From positions 1,240,001 to 1,304,000 of the forward strand of contig OY969916.1 in the NCBI GenBank assembly GCA_963704535.1: a stretch of DNA of 64,000 nt. The letters run 5' to 3'. Shown here in pieces: positions 56,870 through 64,000 of the stretch. Position 1 is the first letter of the stretch, and every line of letters starts with the position of its first letter. The stretch comes from G963704535 sp963704535 (lineage in GTDB: Bacteria; Chloroflexota; Chloroflexia; Chloroflexales; Roseiflexaceae). Under the pieces are notes generated by a model. It had not been told where the DNA came from. It did no database searches and saw only the letters and a program-made list of their open reading frames with translations. The position numbers and the translations under genes are program-made.

Positions 56870-57280
56870 CTACAGGATAAAGTCAATCACCACACGGCTT
56901 TCGCCTGCCAGTGTGATAATACGGGTTTCCGCTTTCCGGCTGATCCCAATGCCATAGGCCACGACTGCTTCAAAGTCTCCTGAACGGACAATCTCCTTGA
57001 CGAGCGGCATATGCTGTTTCAGACGGCCCGGTACAGTTACCTCTCCGCTGCTATTGTGCGCGTATGAATTGGAGAACTCTACACACAGGATCGCCGTACC
57101 TGCTACAGAGACAGGGTTCCCCGGGCCGTCAGCAATAAGCTCCTTCACATACTGAATCCGCACGAGTGGAACAGGGCCATCAAATTCAAACACCACGCGA
57201 TCGTACTTTGGCGTGGCCTCAGGATGGTGTGCGGCACGTATCGCAACAAGGGTCGAATTGGTCGCTTGCTCGCTCGTCAT
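56870..57280 (-). CDS. AMIN-like domain protein
   Basis: 136 aa. Blocks TLVAIRAAHHPEATPKYDRVVFEFDGPVPLVRIQYV, VSVAGTAILCVEFSNSYAH and FEAVVAYGIGISRKAETRIITL...VVIDF fit the AMIN-like fold known from actinobacterial and Chloroflexota proteins that bind cell-wall-type ligands. The family usually has a signal or lipoprotein peptide; this copy has none visible. Start ATG 57280 has AAGGAGG nearby; the upstream frame is unrelated. Function unknown. It lies between the PL22 lyase and GH42 genes on the same strand; the 56670-56869 spacer shows no recognised feature. Confidence 0.75.
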   Translation of the reverse strand: MTSEQATNSTLVAIRAAHHPEATPKYDRVVFEFDGPVPLVRIQYVKELIADGPGNPVSVAGTAILCVEFSNSYAHNSSGEVTVPGRLKQHMPLVKEIVRSGDFEAVVAYGIGISRKAETRIITLAGESRVVIDFIL

Positions 57281-57405
57281 CGAGATGCCTCCTTGTATGT
57301 TCCAGCGCTTTGCACCGATGTGACATGAGCGTTCCACACCAATTGAACGAGTGCTATTTGGTAAATTTACGGCTGGTATGGGAATCGGTGTGTATAGCCG
57401 TCTGC

Positions 57406-58572
57406 TCAACTCTGTGACACTGGCATGGAGACCTGCTCCAGCGTGGGCAATTCCTCGAACGGCGGCACCTCGGCCAGAAACAGCTGTCCATACCCGCGTG
57501 GGTCTGCGGTGAACAGCACCTGTCTCCCGTCAGGCGTGAAGCGCGGATGAATGTGCAGATGCTGGATGTGTCGGCTGCCGCGATGGACGCATAGCACCCG
57601 CGGCCCTTCGAACTTCTCCCCATCGAACCGGCACAGCAGCACGTACGGCGTTAGCCCGAGCGCCGGGCCGTCAGCGACGATCAACTCCGGCGTGTTCGAA
57701 TGGAAGTGGTTGGAGTTGTGTGGGAATGGTAGCTCGATTTGCTCGGTATTGTCGTAGCGGATGAACCCGTAGAACGCCTTGCCCTGTTTGCCATGGTAGC
57801 CGACGGTTTGGCCATCAATCATCCAGTACTCGTGACCCACCGCCTCCCCCTGCTGCTGTGGGCGCAGCTTCCACACCCTGCCGCTGTTCATGTCCAGCAC
57901 CCACATGCGCTGCTCAACCAGGTGCCAGGGGCCTTCGTGGCAAAACGTCAGCAGATGCGCCTGCGTCGGCGAGGTGTTCACATGTCCGATCCAGTTGCGT
58001 TCCTCGTGCAACACCTCGGCTTGCTGATCGGTACCCTCGGTTGAGACCCGAATCACGCGGCTGAGCGGGTGAGCCTCGAAGATCTCGCGGAATCCGATGT
58101 ATCCCGCCCCAAGGTCCACCGGCCCGACCTCCACCGATTGCCTGAGCGTCCCGCAGACGAAGCGCCCATCGGCGGTGCAATTGGTGCCGCTGGCATTCCA
58201 TCCCTGCGGGCAAACCAGCAGGCTCCGCTGCTCTCCACTACGCAAATCGAGAGCAATCAGGCGCCCCTCGCGCCAGAAATACGCTTCGTCGCGCAGCGGG
58301 TTGACGCTTGTTCCCTGGTAACTGCCCGTCACTCCAGGTGGATTATCGGTCAGGCGAGTGATCATGCCGCCGGCAAGTTCCAGCGAGTAGAGATTGCTGC
58401 TGTTGGCGCGGTCTGAGCCAAACAGCAGCCTGCGCTCAGCATCCCACCAGCCTGGGTTGGTGAAGTAGAGGTGGTAGCTATGGGCCATGTGCTCGGTGAG
58501 CTGGTGTACCGTCACTCCAGTCACCCGGTCAGCGTAGGTTCGCTTCTCACTGGGGAACATCAGCAAACTCAT
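57406..58572 (-). CDS. ogl: Oligogalacturonate lyase, polysaccharide lyase family 22
   Basis: 388 aa cytoplasmic beta-propeller lyase that splits unsaturated oligogalacturonides from pectin. It begins PSEKRTYADRVTGVTVHQLTEHMAHSYHLYFTNPGWWDAERRLLFGSDR, a clear family signature, with repeated blades (MITRLTDNPPGV, EAYFWREGRLIALDL, NWIGHVNTSPTQ, HEYWMIDGQTVGYHG, HIHPRFTPDGRQVLFTADPRGYGQLFLAEV). Conserved His residues for metal binding are present. AGGAGGAACC precedes ATG 58572. It starts the 58.6-54.6 kb block that runs leftwards. Confidence 0.94.
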   Translation of the reverse strand: MSLLMFPSEKRTYADRVTGVTVHQLTEHMAHSYHLYFTNPGWWDAERRLLFGSDRANSSNLYSLELAGGMITRLTDNPPGVTGSYQGTSVNPLRDEAYFWREGRLIALDLRSGEQRSLLVCPQGWNASGTNCTADGRFVCGTLRQSVEVGPVDLGAGYIGFREIFEAHPLSRVIRVSTEGTDQQAEVLHEERNWIGHVNTSPTQAHLLTFCHEGPWHLVEQRMWVLDMNSGRVWKLRPQQQGEAVGHEYWMIDGQTVGYHGKQGKAFYGFIRYDNTEQIELPFPHNSNHFHSNTPELIVADGPALGLTPYVLLCRFDGEKFEGPRVLCVHRGSRHIQHLHIHPRFTPDGRQVLFTADPRGYGQLFLAEVPPFEELPTLEQVSMPVSQS

Positions 58573-58897
58573 ATGGTTCCTCCTGGTTACTATTCGACGC
58601 GAATGAGTCCCTTCTATGATTGATGTTTATTGGAGTTTAGACTAATTTGACAACGATGAGACGTTTAAGGCTTTGCAAAGCCATGAAAGCAACATCACCA
58701 ACAGGGTGTGAAGCCGTGGCTGCGGTAGAACTTGAGAAGCTTATCGGTCTCCTTGCTGAGAGTCCCGACGATAAAGCGCTGGATGCCCTCTTCTGGGCGC
58801 CGCTGGACACTCTACCAGCGCTCCGGTCATCACAGGCTGCTTGGCTCAGCATGCTCATGCCACCCGTCTGATGCTGCTCATTCCTGCCAGCGGGGCT
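58573..58897. other. Spacer with an 11-bp inverted repeat and a weak reading frame
   Basis: GGTGTGAAGCC (58702-58712) and GGCTTCACACC (58895-58905) are inverted repeats about 190 bp apart, as in a small mobile element. A + strand frame (58683-58871, about 62 aa: MKATSPTG...ELEKLIGLLAESPDDKALDALFWAPLDTLP) has coding-like codons but no recognised family and weak start signals. A decayed gene or element is possible. Confidence 0.35.
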
Positions 58898-59236
58898 TCA
58901 CACCAGTGGCAGATCGCCAGTTAACGGATCGAGTGTCTCGGCAGGGGCCGGTCCAAGTCCCAGGCAGGTGATTGTCCCAGCCGGAATCACCGTTCGGCCC
59001 GCATCGTGAACCAGGCAGACTGGAATCTGTTGCTGGCGGGCATCTGTATCTAGCCGCACCAGCGTGTCCGCATCTACGGCGTAGACGACAATCTTGGGCA
59101 TGCCGCCCCGGAGCCAGGCCACTTGGGCCTGTTCAGCGGCAGCGACAAACGCACCGACAGCAGCATGCGCCACCTGTGCAGCGAGCTTACCTTTGGGGAG
59201 CGAGAGCGATCGGTTGACGACAATGACCTGCTTCAT
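58898..59236 (-). CDS. pth2: Peptidyl-tRNA hydrolase, PTH2 family
   Basis: 112 aa. KQVIVVNRSLSLPKGKLAAQVAHAAVGAF at the N-terminus, then IPVCLVHDAGRTVIPAGTITCLGLGPAPAETLDPLTGDLPLV, the PTH2 signature with catalytic Lys and Asp. It recycles tRNA from peptidyl-tRNA that drops off ribosomes. Full length. Archaeal-type PTH2 also occurs in Chloroflexota and actinobacteria (recalled). The ribosome site is weak (AAAGAAAA). Not obviously operonic. Confidence 0.92.
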   Translation of the reverse strand: MKQVIVVNRSLSLPKGKLAAQVAHAAVGAFVAAAEQAQVAWLRGGMPKIVVYAVDADTLVRLDTDARQQQIPVCLVHDAGRTVIPAGTITCLGLGPAPAETLDPLTGDLPLV

Positions 59237-59407
59237 CTGGGAGTTTTCTTTCGGCCTCGGATGGGTCTCTCCATCAAGGTCTCGCCCGTCGATGATGCGC
59301 GTAATAACGCTCTAAAAACGTGTTGAGTTCCGCAAACGGAAGTGGCTGCGTATCGGATCGGAACCTCGCAGACATGAGAAGTCCAAGAGCTTTAGCCTTG
59401 GGAGTAA

Positions 59408-59956
59408 TCACGTTTCTTCCTCGTCGCTTAGGTAGCGCTCTACTCCTGCCTGATCCGCCAAATCCAAGACCAGGCTGCGGTTCCAGTCGACCAGCACCAG
59501 CCGATACTCACAACCGAGCATGCACAATGCCGACACCAGCTCCTGCCTGAGCGTGGCGTCTATCGAAGGAGCCAGCATGGAGAGCGACAGCGCCGTCACG
59601 ATGCCATCCTTGATGCTTCCGTAGAGCGCGAGATCGTAGGCTTTGCCAAAGGCAAAGCAGCCGGGACAGGGCTCGCGGTAGCTGCTATAGCCGGTCTCGA
59701 CTCTATCGGCGGCGGGTAGGATGCTGCCAAAGAGTTCGGCCAGTCGCGAATAGGGGATAGCCCTGATCGTAATCGAGGAAGGCTCCTCTGAACGGACATA
59801 GATGTCTGTCCAGGCGACCCCATCGAAGTGTTCAGCGCTGAAGGTATCCAGACGCTCTCGCTCCTCGTGTAGAAATGTCAAATTCTCAACCGGAAGCATG
59901 TTCACCATACTCCAGTCGTCTTCGTGCAGGTAGAAGGCCGCATGCTCCTGGCTCAT
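59408..59956 (-). CDS. Hypothetical protein
   Basis: 182 aa with no family that I recognise. It is acidic and mixed alpha/beta in look (ITIRAIPYSRLAELFGSILPAADRVETGYSSY, CEYRLVLVDWNRSLVLDLAD), with a lone CPGC motif (YREPCPGCFAFGKAYDLAL). The start ATG 59956 has GGAG four bases upstream. A second frame on the same strand (59886-60212) overlaps its start. The coding look is fair; function unknown. Confidence 0.6.
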   Translation of the reverse strand: MSQEHAAFYLHEDDWSMVNMLPVENLTFLHEERERLDTFSAEHFDGVAWTDIYVRSEEPSSITIRAIPYSRLAELFGSILPAADRVETGYSSYREPCPGCFAFGKAYDLALYGSIKDGIVTALSLSMLAPSIDATLRQELVSALCMLGCEYRLVLVDWNRSLVLDLADQAGVERYLSDEEET

Positions 59957-60212
59957 TGTACTCCACAGCTATCAGATGGCTATTCCTGGTGCTGAAACGC
60001 CTTGTAGCCTGTATGCCAACCTGTCCACCCTGCACCAGCGGCTCGCAGGCCGCGAGAGCAGCGCCAGCCTGGCCTGGCACCAGCAGCGTGTCGTAGAGCT
60101 GACGACTCTGGTGGAGCAGACGCAGTTCCAGGATCTGCTCGTCGATACCATAGGCAGGAGCGCCTTCGATATTGCAGGCGAGATCCTCGCACTTCCCAGG
60201 CTCATTGTACAA
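59886..60212 (-). CDS. Possible small hypothetical protein
   Basis: 108 aa (LACNIEGAPAYGIDEQILELRLLHQSRQLYDTLLVPGQAGAALAACEPLVQGG and more). The codons look coding, but the start region and its 71-base overlap with the next gene are unusual, and it begins with TACAATGAGCC just like the neighbour. It may be a partial duplicate or the real frame of a broken gene. A + strand frame (59976-60302) in the same place is less convincing. Confidence 0.3.
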   Translation of the reverse strand: MYNEPGKCEDLACNIEGAPAYGIDEQILELRLLHQSRQLYDTLLVPGQAGAALAACEPLVQGGQVGIQATRRFSTRNSHLIAVEYNEPGACGLLPARRRLEYGEHASG

Positions 60213-60395
60213 TTATTCTGGCCTTGTGCGGAGACTATGTTTTCAGTCTTGACCTATATCGTGGGGCACAGTATTATCGGGTCGGTTGTCCTATCCTTCT
60301 GATCTCCTTCGCCGCCGAGCGCAGGGCCGTGACCATGTGCTGGCAGCCAGGGGCATCAGACGCTGAAAAGAGCTAGAATGAGGAGTGTACGTGCT

Positions 60396-61337
60396 ATGGC
60401 GCATCTGGTCCTAGCCGACGAGCCGCTGCCCGCCGAGATCCTGACGATGCTCGGCTCCGAGTACGATGTGCAGGTCTGGGGTGAAGGCGACCTCGACACA
60501 CTGCTGGGCGCGGCGGAGGGTATCTACACCTACGGCCACGCGCCAGTTGGCGCTGCGCTGATCGAGCGGGCGCCCAACCTCAAGGTCATCAGCAACTATG
60601 GCGTCGGCGTCGACCATATCGACCTCGACGCCGCCCGCCGGCGCAGCATTCCGGTCGGCAACACGCCGCACGTGCTCGACGGGGCTACCGCCGACATGAC
60701 TTTCGCGCTGCTGCTGGCCGCCGCCCGCAAGGTGACAATCGGCGATCGCTACGCCCGCGACCCCACCTTCACTCACTACGACCCTGGCTTTATGCTGGGC
60801 ACCGAGGTCCACGGCGCGACGTTGGGGATCATCGGCATGGGCAACATCGGGCGGCAGGTGGCCAGGCGCGCCCGCGCCTTCGACATGACCGTGCTGTACC
60901 ATAACCGCAAGCCCAATGTGCAGGCCGAAGCCGAGCTGGGTGTGACCTACGCCGCGCTTCCGGACCTGCTGCGCCGCGCCGATTTCGTCACGCTGAACGT
61001 GCCGCTCAATGCTGAGACACGCGGCATGATCGGGGCTGAGCAGCTGGCCCTGATGAAGCCGACGGCCATCCTGGTCAATGTGGCGCGCGGGGCGGTTATT
61101 GACCACCAGGCGCTGGTCGAGGCGCTCGACGCTGGGCGGATCGGGGGCGCCGCGCTGGACGTGACCGAGCCGGAGCCGCTGCCGCGCGACCACCCGCTGC
61201 TCAAGATGGAGCATGTGATCATCACCCCGCACCTGGGCAGCGCCACCCGCCAGACCCGCCAGGCCATGGCCTGCCTGTCGGTCGATAATCTCAAGGCCGG
61301 GCTGGCTGGCCAGCAGCTCCCGGCGCGTATCGCCTGA
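60396..61337 (+). CDS. D-2-hydroxyacid dehydrogenase (glyoxylate/hydroxypyruvate reductase type)
   Basis: 313 aa NAD(P)-dependent oxidoreductase. N-terminal substrate domain (LKVISNYGVGVDHIDLDAARRRSIPVGNTPHVLDGATADMTFALLL), Rossmann glycine loop GIIGMGNIGRQVARRA, catalytic Arg in VNVARGAVIDHQAL, Glu in LDVTEPEPLP and His in IITPHLGSATRQTRQ. AGGAG at 60381-60385 supports ATG 60396. Substrates may be glyoxylate or hydroxypyruvate; exact specificity is unknown. It is single-gene. Confidence 0.93.
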   Translation: MAHLVLADEPLPAEILTMLGSEYDVQVWGEGDLDTLLGAAEGIYTYGHAPVGAALIERAPNLKVISNYGVGVDHIDLDAARRRSIPVGNTPHVLDGATADMTFALLLAAARKVTIGDRYARDPTFTHYDPGFMLGTEVHGATLGIIGMGNIGRQVARRARAFDMTVLYHNRKPNVQAEAELGVTYAALPDLLRRADFVTLNVPLNAETRGMIGAEQLALMKPTAILVNVARGAVIDHQALVEALDAGRIGGAALDVTEPEPLPRDHPLLKMEHVIITPHLGSATRQTRQAMACLSVDNLKAGLAGQQLPARIA

Positions 61338-61581
61338 CCAACAGGTTATAGAGGAAGGGATAGAAGCTGTCACGACCTGGCGGGAGCGAGCCAGACAGCA
61401 CAACTCTATGCGGATGATGATGAGTGAGAGCAGACCTTGGCCAATAATGTCCTCAGCACCTACCACGTCATGCAGGCGACCGGCGATTTCAGCCAAGGCC
61501 GGTCACAGAAATTGACACCACGTTGATACCCTTGAACAACTGCATCTGTGCCTCCTACTCTATGATCAAGTGCCAGCACCG

Positions 61582-61890
61582 CTACGAGACGGATGGCCGT
61601 ACCGGAGTGGCGGCGGCCTCGCCGACGACTGTGGTCCACGCTCGAACGCGCCAGGCGGTGACAAGCCCGTGGCGCACGTACGGGTCCGCCGTGGCGAACT
61701 GCTCCGCTACCGCTGGCGACTGACCCTGGAACAGCAGGATGGCGCCATCGAGCTGGATCGGCAAGTGCGCCGCCAAGCAGCAGTTCGCCCCGTTCATACG
61801 CCTGCCAGGCCAGCGCCAGATGCTCGTCCCGCAGCGCGGCTCTGCGCTCCAGGTAATCTGAAGCCAACTCATAGAACAGCAAGTAATGCA
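61582..61890 (-). CDS. YCII-related protein, one frameshift
   Basis: Start ATG 61890 with GGAGGAAGAG upstream. The first frame gives MHYLLFYELASDYLERRAALRDEHLALAWQAYERGELLLGGALADP; a frame change near 61760-61770 continues DGAILLFQGQSPAVAEQFATADPYVRHGLVTAWRVRAWTTVVG. Joined, this is about 100 aa with the YCII ferredoxin-like fold and the conserved His/Asp pattern (RDEHL, ADPYV). Role unknown; small YCII proteins may act on acyl or phenolic lactones. The frameshift may be an indel error. Confidence 0.75.
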   Translation of the reverse strand, partial: CITCCSMSWLQITWSAEPRCGTSIWRWPGRRMNGANCCLAAHLPIQLDGAILLFQGQSPAVAEQFATADPYVRHGLVTAWRVRAWTTVVGEAAATPVRPSVS

Positions 61891-61931
61891 TCTCTTCCTC
61901 CCAATCCAAACAATGCTTCCATTCGCTGACC

Positions 61932-62360
61932 TTATGTGGGCATGTGAGAAGCTTGTGCCGAGGGCAACCACGTTTCGTGAACGTGGAGCCAGACCAGGCC
62001 ATTGGGTGTGCCGGGGCGGTTGCGAAACACGACGGTGCTGATGCGCGCGGTGGTTGTGCCCCCAGTCTGCTGCCACTCCTCGTAGGTCGCGACCAGGAGG
62101 TCGCCGCTCTGGCAGCGCAACTGGGCCCGCTCGATCCACATCCGCCAGCCGGGGCGACTGCCATGGGCCGCGCGCAGTTGGGTCAGCAACACCTGGCGTG
62201 GAATGATCTCGCCCGCCGGCGTGATCAGCAGCATGGCAGCATCTGTAGTGTCCGTCAGACGGGCAAAGGCGGCGTCCATCGCCGGCAGCGTACCGTCAAG
62301 CCAGCCCTGAAAGAACTCGTGCAGCTCGACAATCTCGGCGTGCCAGGCTTCAAGTGTCAT
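61932..62360 (-). CDS. SnoaL/DUF4440-like protein
   Basis: 142 aa. TLEAWHAEIVELHEFFQGWLDGTLPAMDAAFARLTDTTDAAMLLITPAGEI and later GDLLVATYEEWQQTGGTTTARISTVVFRNRPGTPNGLVWLHVHETWL fit a SnoaL-like cone fold (nuclear transport factor 2 type). Start ATG 62360 is preferred (GAAGGG upstream); an in-frame ATG 10 codons earlier exists. Role unknown. It lies just upstream of the YCII gene on the same strand, so the two may be co-transcribed. Confidence 0.75.
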   Translation of the reverse strand: MTLEAWHAEIVELHEFFQGWLDGTLPAMDAAFARLTDTTDAAMLLITPAGEIIPRQVLLTQLRAAHGSRPGWRMWIERAQLRCQSGDLLVATYEEWQQTGGTTTARISTVVFRNRPGTPNGLVWLHVHETWLPSAQASHMPT

Positions 62361-62419
62361 GGAGTGTATCCCTTCGGAGATCAGTTTCATAGAGCATCTG
62401 GCGATGGGAATCGGGATGG

Positions 62420-62697
62420 ATGCTGGATGCGATCACCCAGGCAATCCATCCCACATCAACTCTCCTGACCGCCCCACCTGCCACCACCGCTGTGACCCTA
62501 CCCTTGGTCACCGACCATGCCCTGCTGGTGCTGCTGGGCAAGTTCGCCCAGCACCTGGGCCTCGTGCGCTTGCTGCAGGCGGTCGCCCTCCCTCAAAAGA
62601 CCCGCGACCATCGCCCGCAGACCAAACTGATCCAGTTCCTGGTCGGCATCCTGGCCGGGCTGGACTACTTGCAGGATTTCAACCTCGGCCCGCGCAT
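62420..62697 (+). mobile_element. Transposase N-terminal remnant
   Basis: Short frame: LVTDHALLVLLGKFAQHLGLVRLLQAVALPQKTRDHRPQTKLIQFLVGILAGLDYLQDFNLGPR, similar to the start of DDE transposases seen in Chloroflexota (recalled pattern; exact IS family uncertain). After NLGPR the homology stops at the junction with the end of the oxidoreductase gene on the other strand. No second half or terminal repeats could be found, so this is a truncated insertion-sequence remnant. Confidence 0.6.
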
Positions 62698-63830
62698 GTG
62701 CAGAGTGGCAGTGCCACCGGCTGACCGCCGGCCTCGGCCGATTGACGGAGCGCCAGAATGAGCTCCTGATCCAGCCGACCCTGCAGCGGACCATAGCTCG
62801 GCGGCGTGTTCGTGCGCACGGCCACGACCAGGCTCATGATACAGCCGGCCACCCCGATCTCGTCGTCGTGCCACTGCGGCGTGACGCCGGGCACGGCCTG
62901 TAGGAACGGGGTGTCCCAACGCACAATTGGCATGTCGGGGTCGCCGGTGTGAGCGACCATCGCCACCAGCGCGCCACCGTCGACACGCTCCCAGCGCCGC
63001 TCGACGCTGATGAAGCGTGGGGCCTCGCCGCCTGCGGCCAGCAGCGACAGCTGCTCCTGGACGGAGAGGCCCACGCCGATGCTGACCCCCATGCCCTTTT
63101 CGGCCAGGAAGCGACTGCTGCGCCACCAGCGCAGCGGCGAGTCGTAGCCGACGTTCGTCCAGTGGAAGATCCCCAGTCGCCCAGCCTCGAACGTGATGAT
63201 TCCATGTTCCTGGGCCTCCTCGCGTGCCTCGTGGTTGTCGGCCAGGCGCGAGTAGTACGGCGCGAGGGGGTAGCGCTCCACCAGGCCGGTCACGCTGAGC
63301 GGCCGCGCGTCAAAGCCCAGGTAGCTGCGCATCACGCTCATGCCGTGGTAGCCGTGCCCGGCGAAGTCATTGAACGAGCTATAGACCGTGCCGAAAAGGC
63401 CGGATCGGATCAGCGCTAGCTTGAGCTGCTCGAGCGGCCGGCGGTGGAACTGCTCGGCCACCTCGACAAACCGCCCACGTGTGCTTGCGGCAGCGATGAT
63501 CGCGTCGGCCTCGCGCAGATCGTGGGCGATCGGCGTCTCGACCAGCACATGTAGCCCGTGCTCAATCGCCATCAGGCCAACCTGCCCGTTCGCGCCGTAG
63601 CTCACGCTCACGATGCCGATCTGTGGGGCAGTCTCGCGGATCAGGCGGTCGATATCAGTGTAGGCTGGCACGCCGAGGCTGGCGCCCAGCCGCTGCGCGC
63701 TCGCGTCGCTGCGCCCCCACACCGCCACTAGCTCGATGCCGGGCAGTGCCTTGAGGATCGGGCCATACATGCCGAGCGAGCGCCGCGATGTGCCGATGAT
63801 CGCGACGCGGGTTGGTTCTTGTTGAGTCAT
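62679..63830 (-). CDS. Gfo/Idh/MocA family oxidoreductase
   Basis: 383 aa. Start ATG 63830 (AAGGAAC upstream; seven-codon longer frame less likely). N-terminal Rossmann fold (VAIIGTSRRSLGMYGPILKALPGIELVAVWGRSD), dinucleotide-binding with conserved IEHGLHVLVETPIAHDLREADAI (the usual 'EKP' Lys is replaced by Thr in VETP), then a C-terminal alpha/beta domain. The 3' end runs into the transposase remnant (last residues QPVALPLCTCAGRG are likely derived from it), so the true end may be lost. The substrate, probably a sugar or inositol derivative, is unknown. The changed EKP Lys could affect catalysis. Confidence 0.85.
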   Translation of the reverse strand: MTQQEPTRVAIIGTSRRSLGMYGPILKALPGIELVAVWGRSDASAQRLGASLGVPAYTDIDRLIRETAPQIGIVSVSYGANGQVGLMAIEHGLHVLVETPIAHDLREADAIIAAASTRGRFVEVAEQFHRRPLEQLKLALIRSGLFGTVYSSFNDFAGHGYHGMSVMRSYLGFDARPLSVTGLVERYPLAPYYSRLADNHEAREEAQEHGIITFEAGRLGIFHWTNVGYDSPLRWWRSSRFLAEKGMGVSIGVGLSVQEQLSLLAAGGEAPRFISVERRWERVDGGALVAMVAHTGDPDMPIVRWDTPFLQAVPGVTPQWHDDEIGVAGCIMSLVVAVRTNTPPSYGPLQGRLDQELILALRQSAEAGGQPVALPLCTCAGRG

Positions 63831-63878
63831 ACGCGTGTTCCTTGTCAGCAAGAGGCGGATGGTGATCAGCCGGGTGTG

Positions 63879-64000
63879 GTTCCTCCAGCTGCCGTGCCAG
63901 GTCGGCCAGCTCGCGCGTGCGACCGACGAGCGGCGTGGGGTGGGTCGGCAGATTACTGCGGCGGATTGGCGCGACGCGTGGCCGATTGGTCTTGACTGGT
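63879..64000 (-). pseudogene. Edge of an STAND-type regulator or ATPase gene (partial)
   Basis: Minus-strand frame entering from the window edge: VAPIRRSNLPTHPTPLVGRTRELADLARQLEEP, the classic lead-in to the NB-ARC/AAA ATPase of BTAD or LuxR-type regulators. After LEEP the frame continues into the spacer upstream of the oxidoreductase without the expected P-loop, so the gene is truncated at its right side or rearranged here. The rest lies outside the window. Confidence 0.55.

Overview
The window is a GC-rich bacterial chromosome segment of accessory and housekeeping genes, most likely from a filamentous member of the Chloroflexota (Chloroflexia, Roseiflexus/Kouleothrix-like). This assignment is an inference. 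It rests on the overall style of the lepA, mutS, CHAT/TPR and MalT-like LuxR proteins, on giant secreted proteins carrying a 'YLP' motif, and on the density of short heptanucleotide repeats and GGGGGC/GCCCCC palindromes. No tRNA, rRNA or CRISPR array was recognised.

Layout. 0-3.4 kb: lepA (two frameshifts), phoU, acylphosphatase. 3.5-9 kb: a block reading leftwards of an ECF sigma factor, a zinc-finger anti-sigma-like protein and a TPR-CHAT protease, followed by a secreted subtilase. 9-19 kb: cystathionine gamma-synthase-type enzyme, a membrane/spermidine-synthase fusion, mutS and an M32 carboxypeptidase, with repeats between and inside the genes. 19-24.4 kb: a 1068-aa MalT-like LuxR regulator with three in-frame hairpin repeats, two tandem arrays of palindromic units, and an alpha/beta hydrolase pair. 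24.4-28 kb: a P-type cation ATPase divergent from a TetR regulator. 28-35.4 kb: a LacI regulator with a clear promoter and twin operators, a sugar ABC transporter (second permease and binding protein broken by frameshifts), and a GH78 alpha-L-rhamnosidase. 35.4-48.2 kb: a conflict/defence-like stretch with a DUF4011/COG1112-type helicase-nuclease and an HTH protein, a giant RHS protein with an AT-rich HEXXH tip, and an HNH nuclease overlapped by a ribbon-helix-helix protein. 48.3-53.5 kb: a 1745-aa secreted repeat protein. 53.6-58.6 kb: a second carbohydrate block (GH95 remnant, GH42 beta-galactosidase, AMIN-like protein, PL22 oligogalacturonate lyase). 58.9-64 kb: pth2, a 2-hydroxyacid dehydrogenase, small stress-type proteins, a transposase remnant, a Gfo/Idh/MocA oxidoreductase and the edge of a regulator ATPase.

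How the genes fit together. The two carbohydrate blocks (rhamnosidase, oligogalacturonate lyase, beta-galactosidase, fucosidase remnant, LacI, ABC importer) suggest use of pectin/rhamnogalacturonan side chains. The sigma/anti-sigma/CHAT/subtilase block looks like a regulated protease module.

The most unusual feature is a set of in-frame repeat cassettes built from 7-bp words and placed inside conserved genes (mutS, the membrane/spermidine-synthase fusion, the LuxR regulator). Some form large hairpins, and one ordered composite is shared between two unrelated genes in the same reading frame. A second repeat class, intergenic GGGGGC/GCCCCC palindromes, sits at many gene ends. Many frameshifts in conserved genes suggest that part of the sequence carries indel errors.
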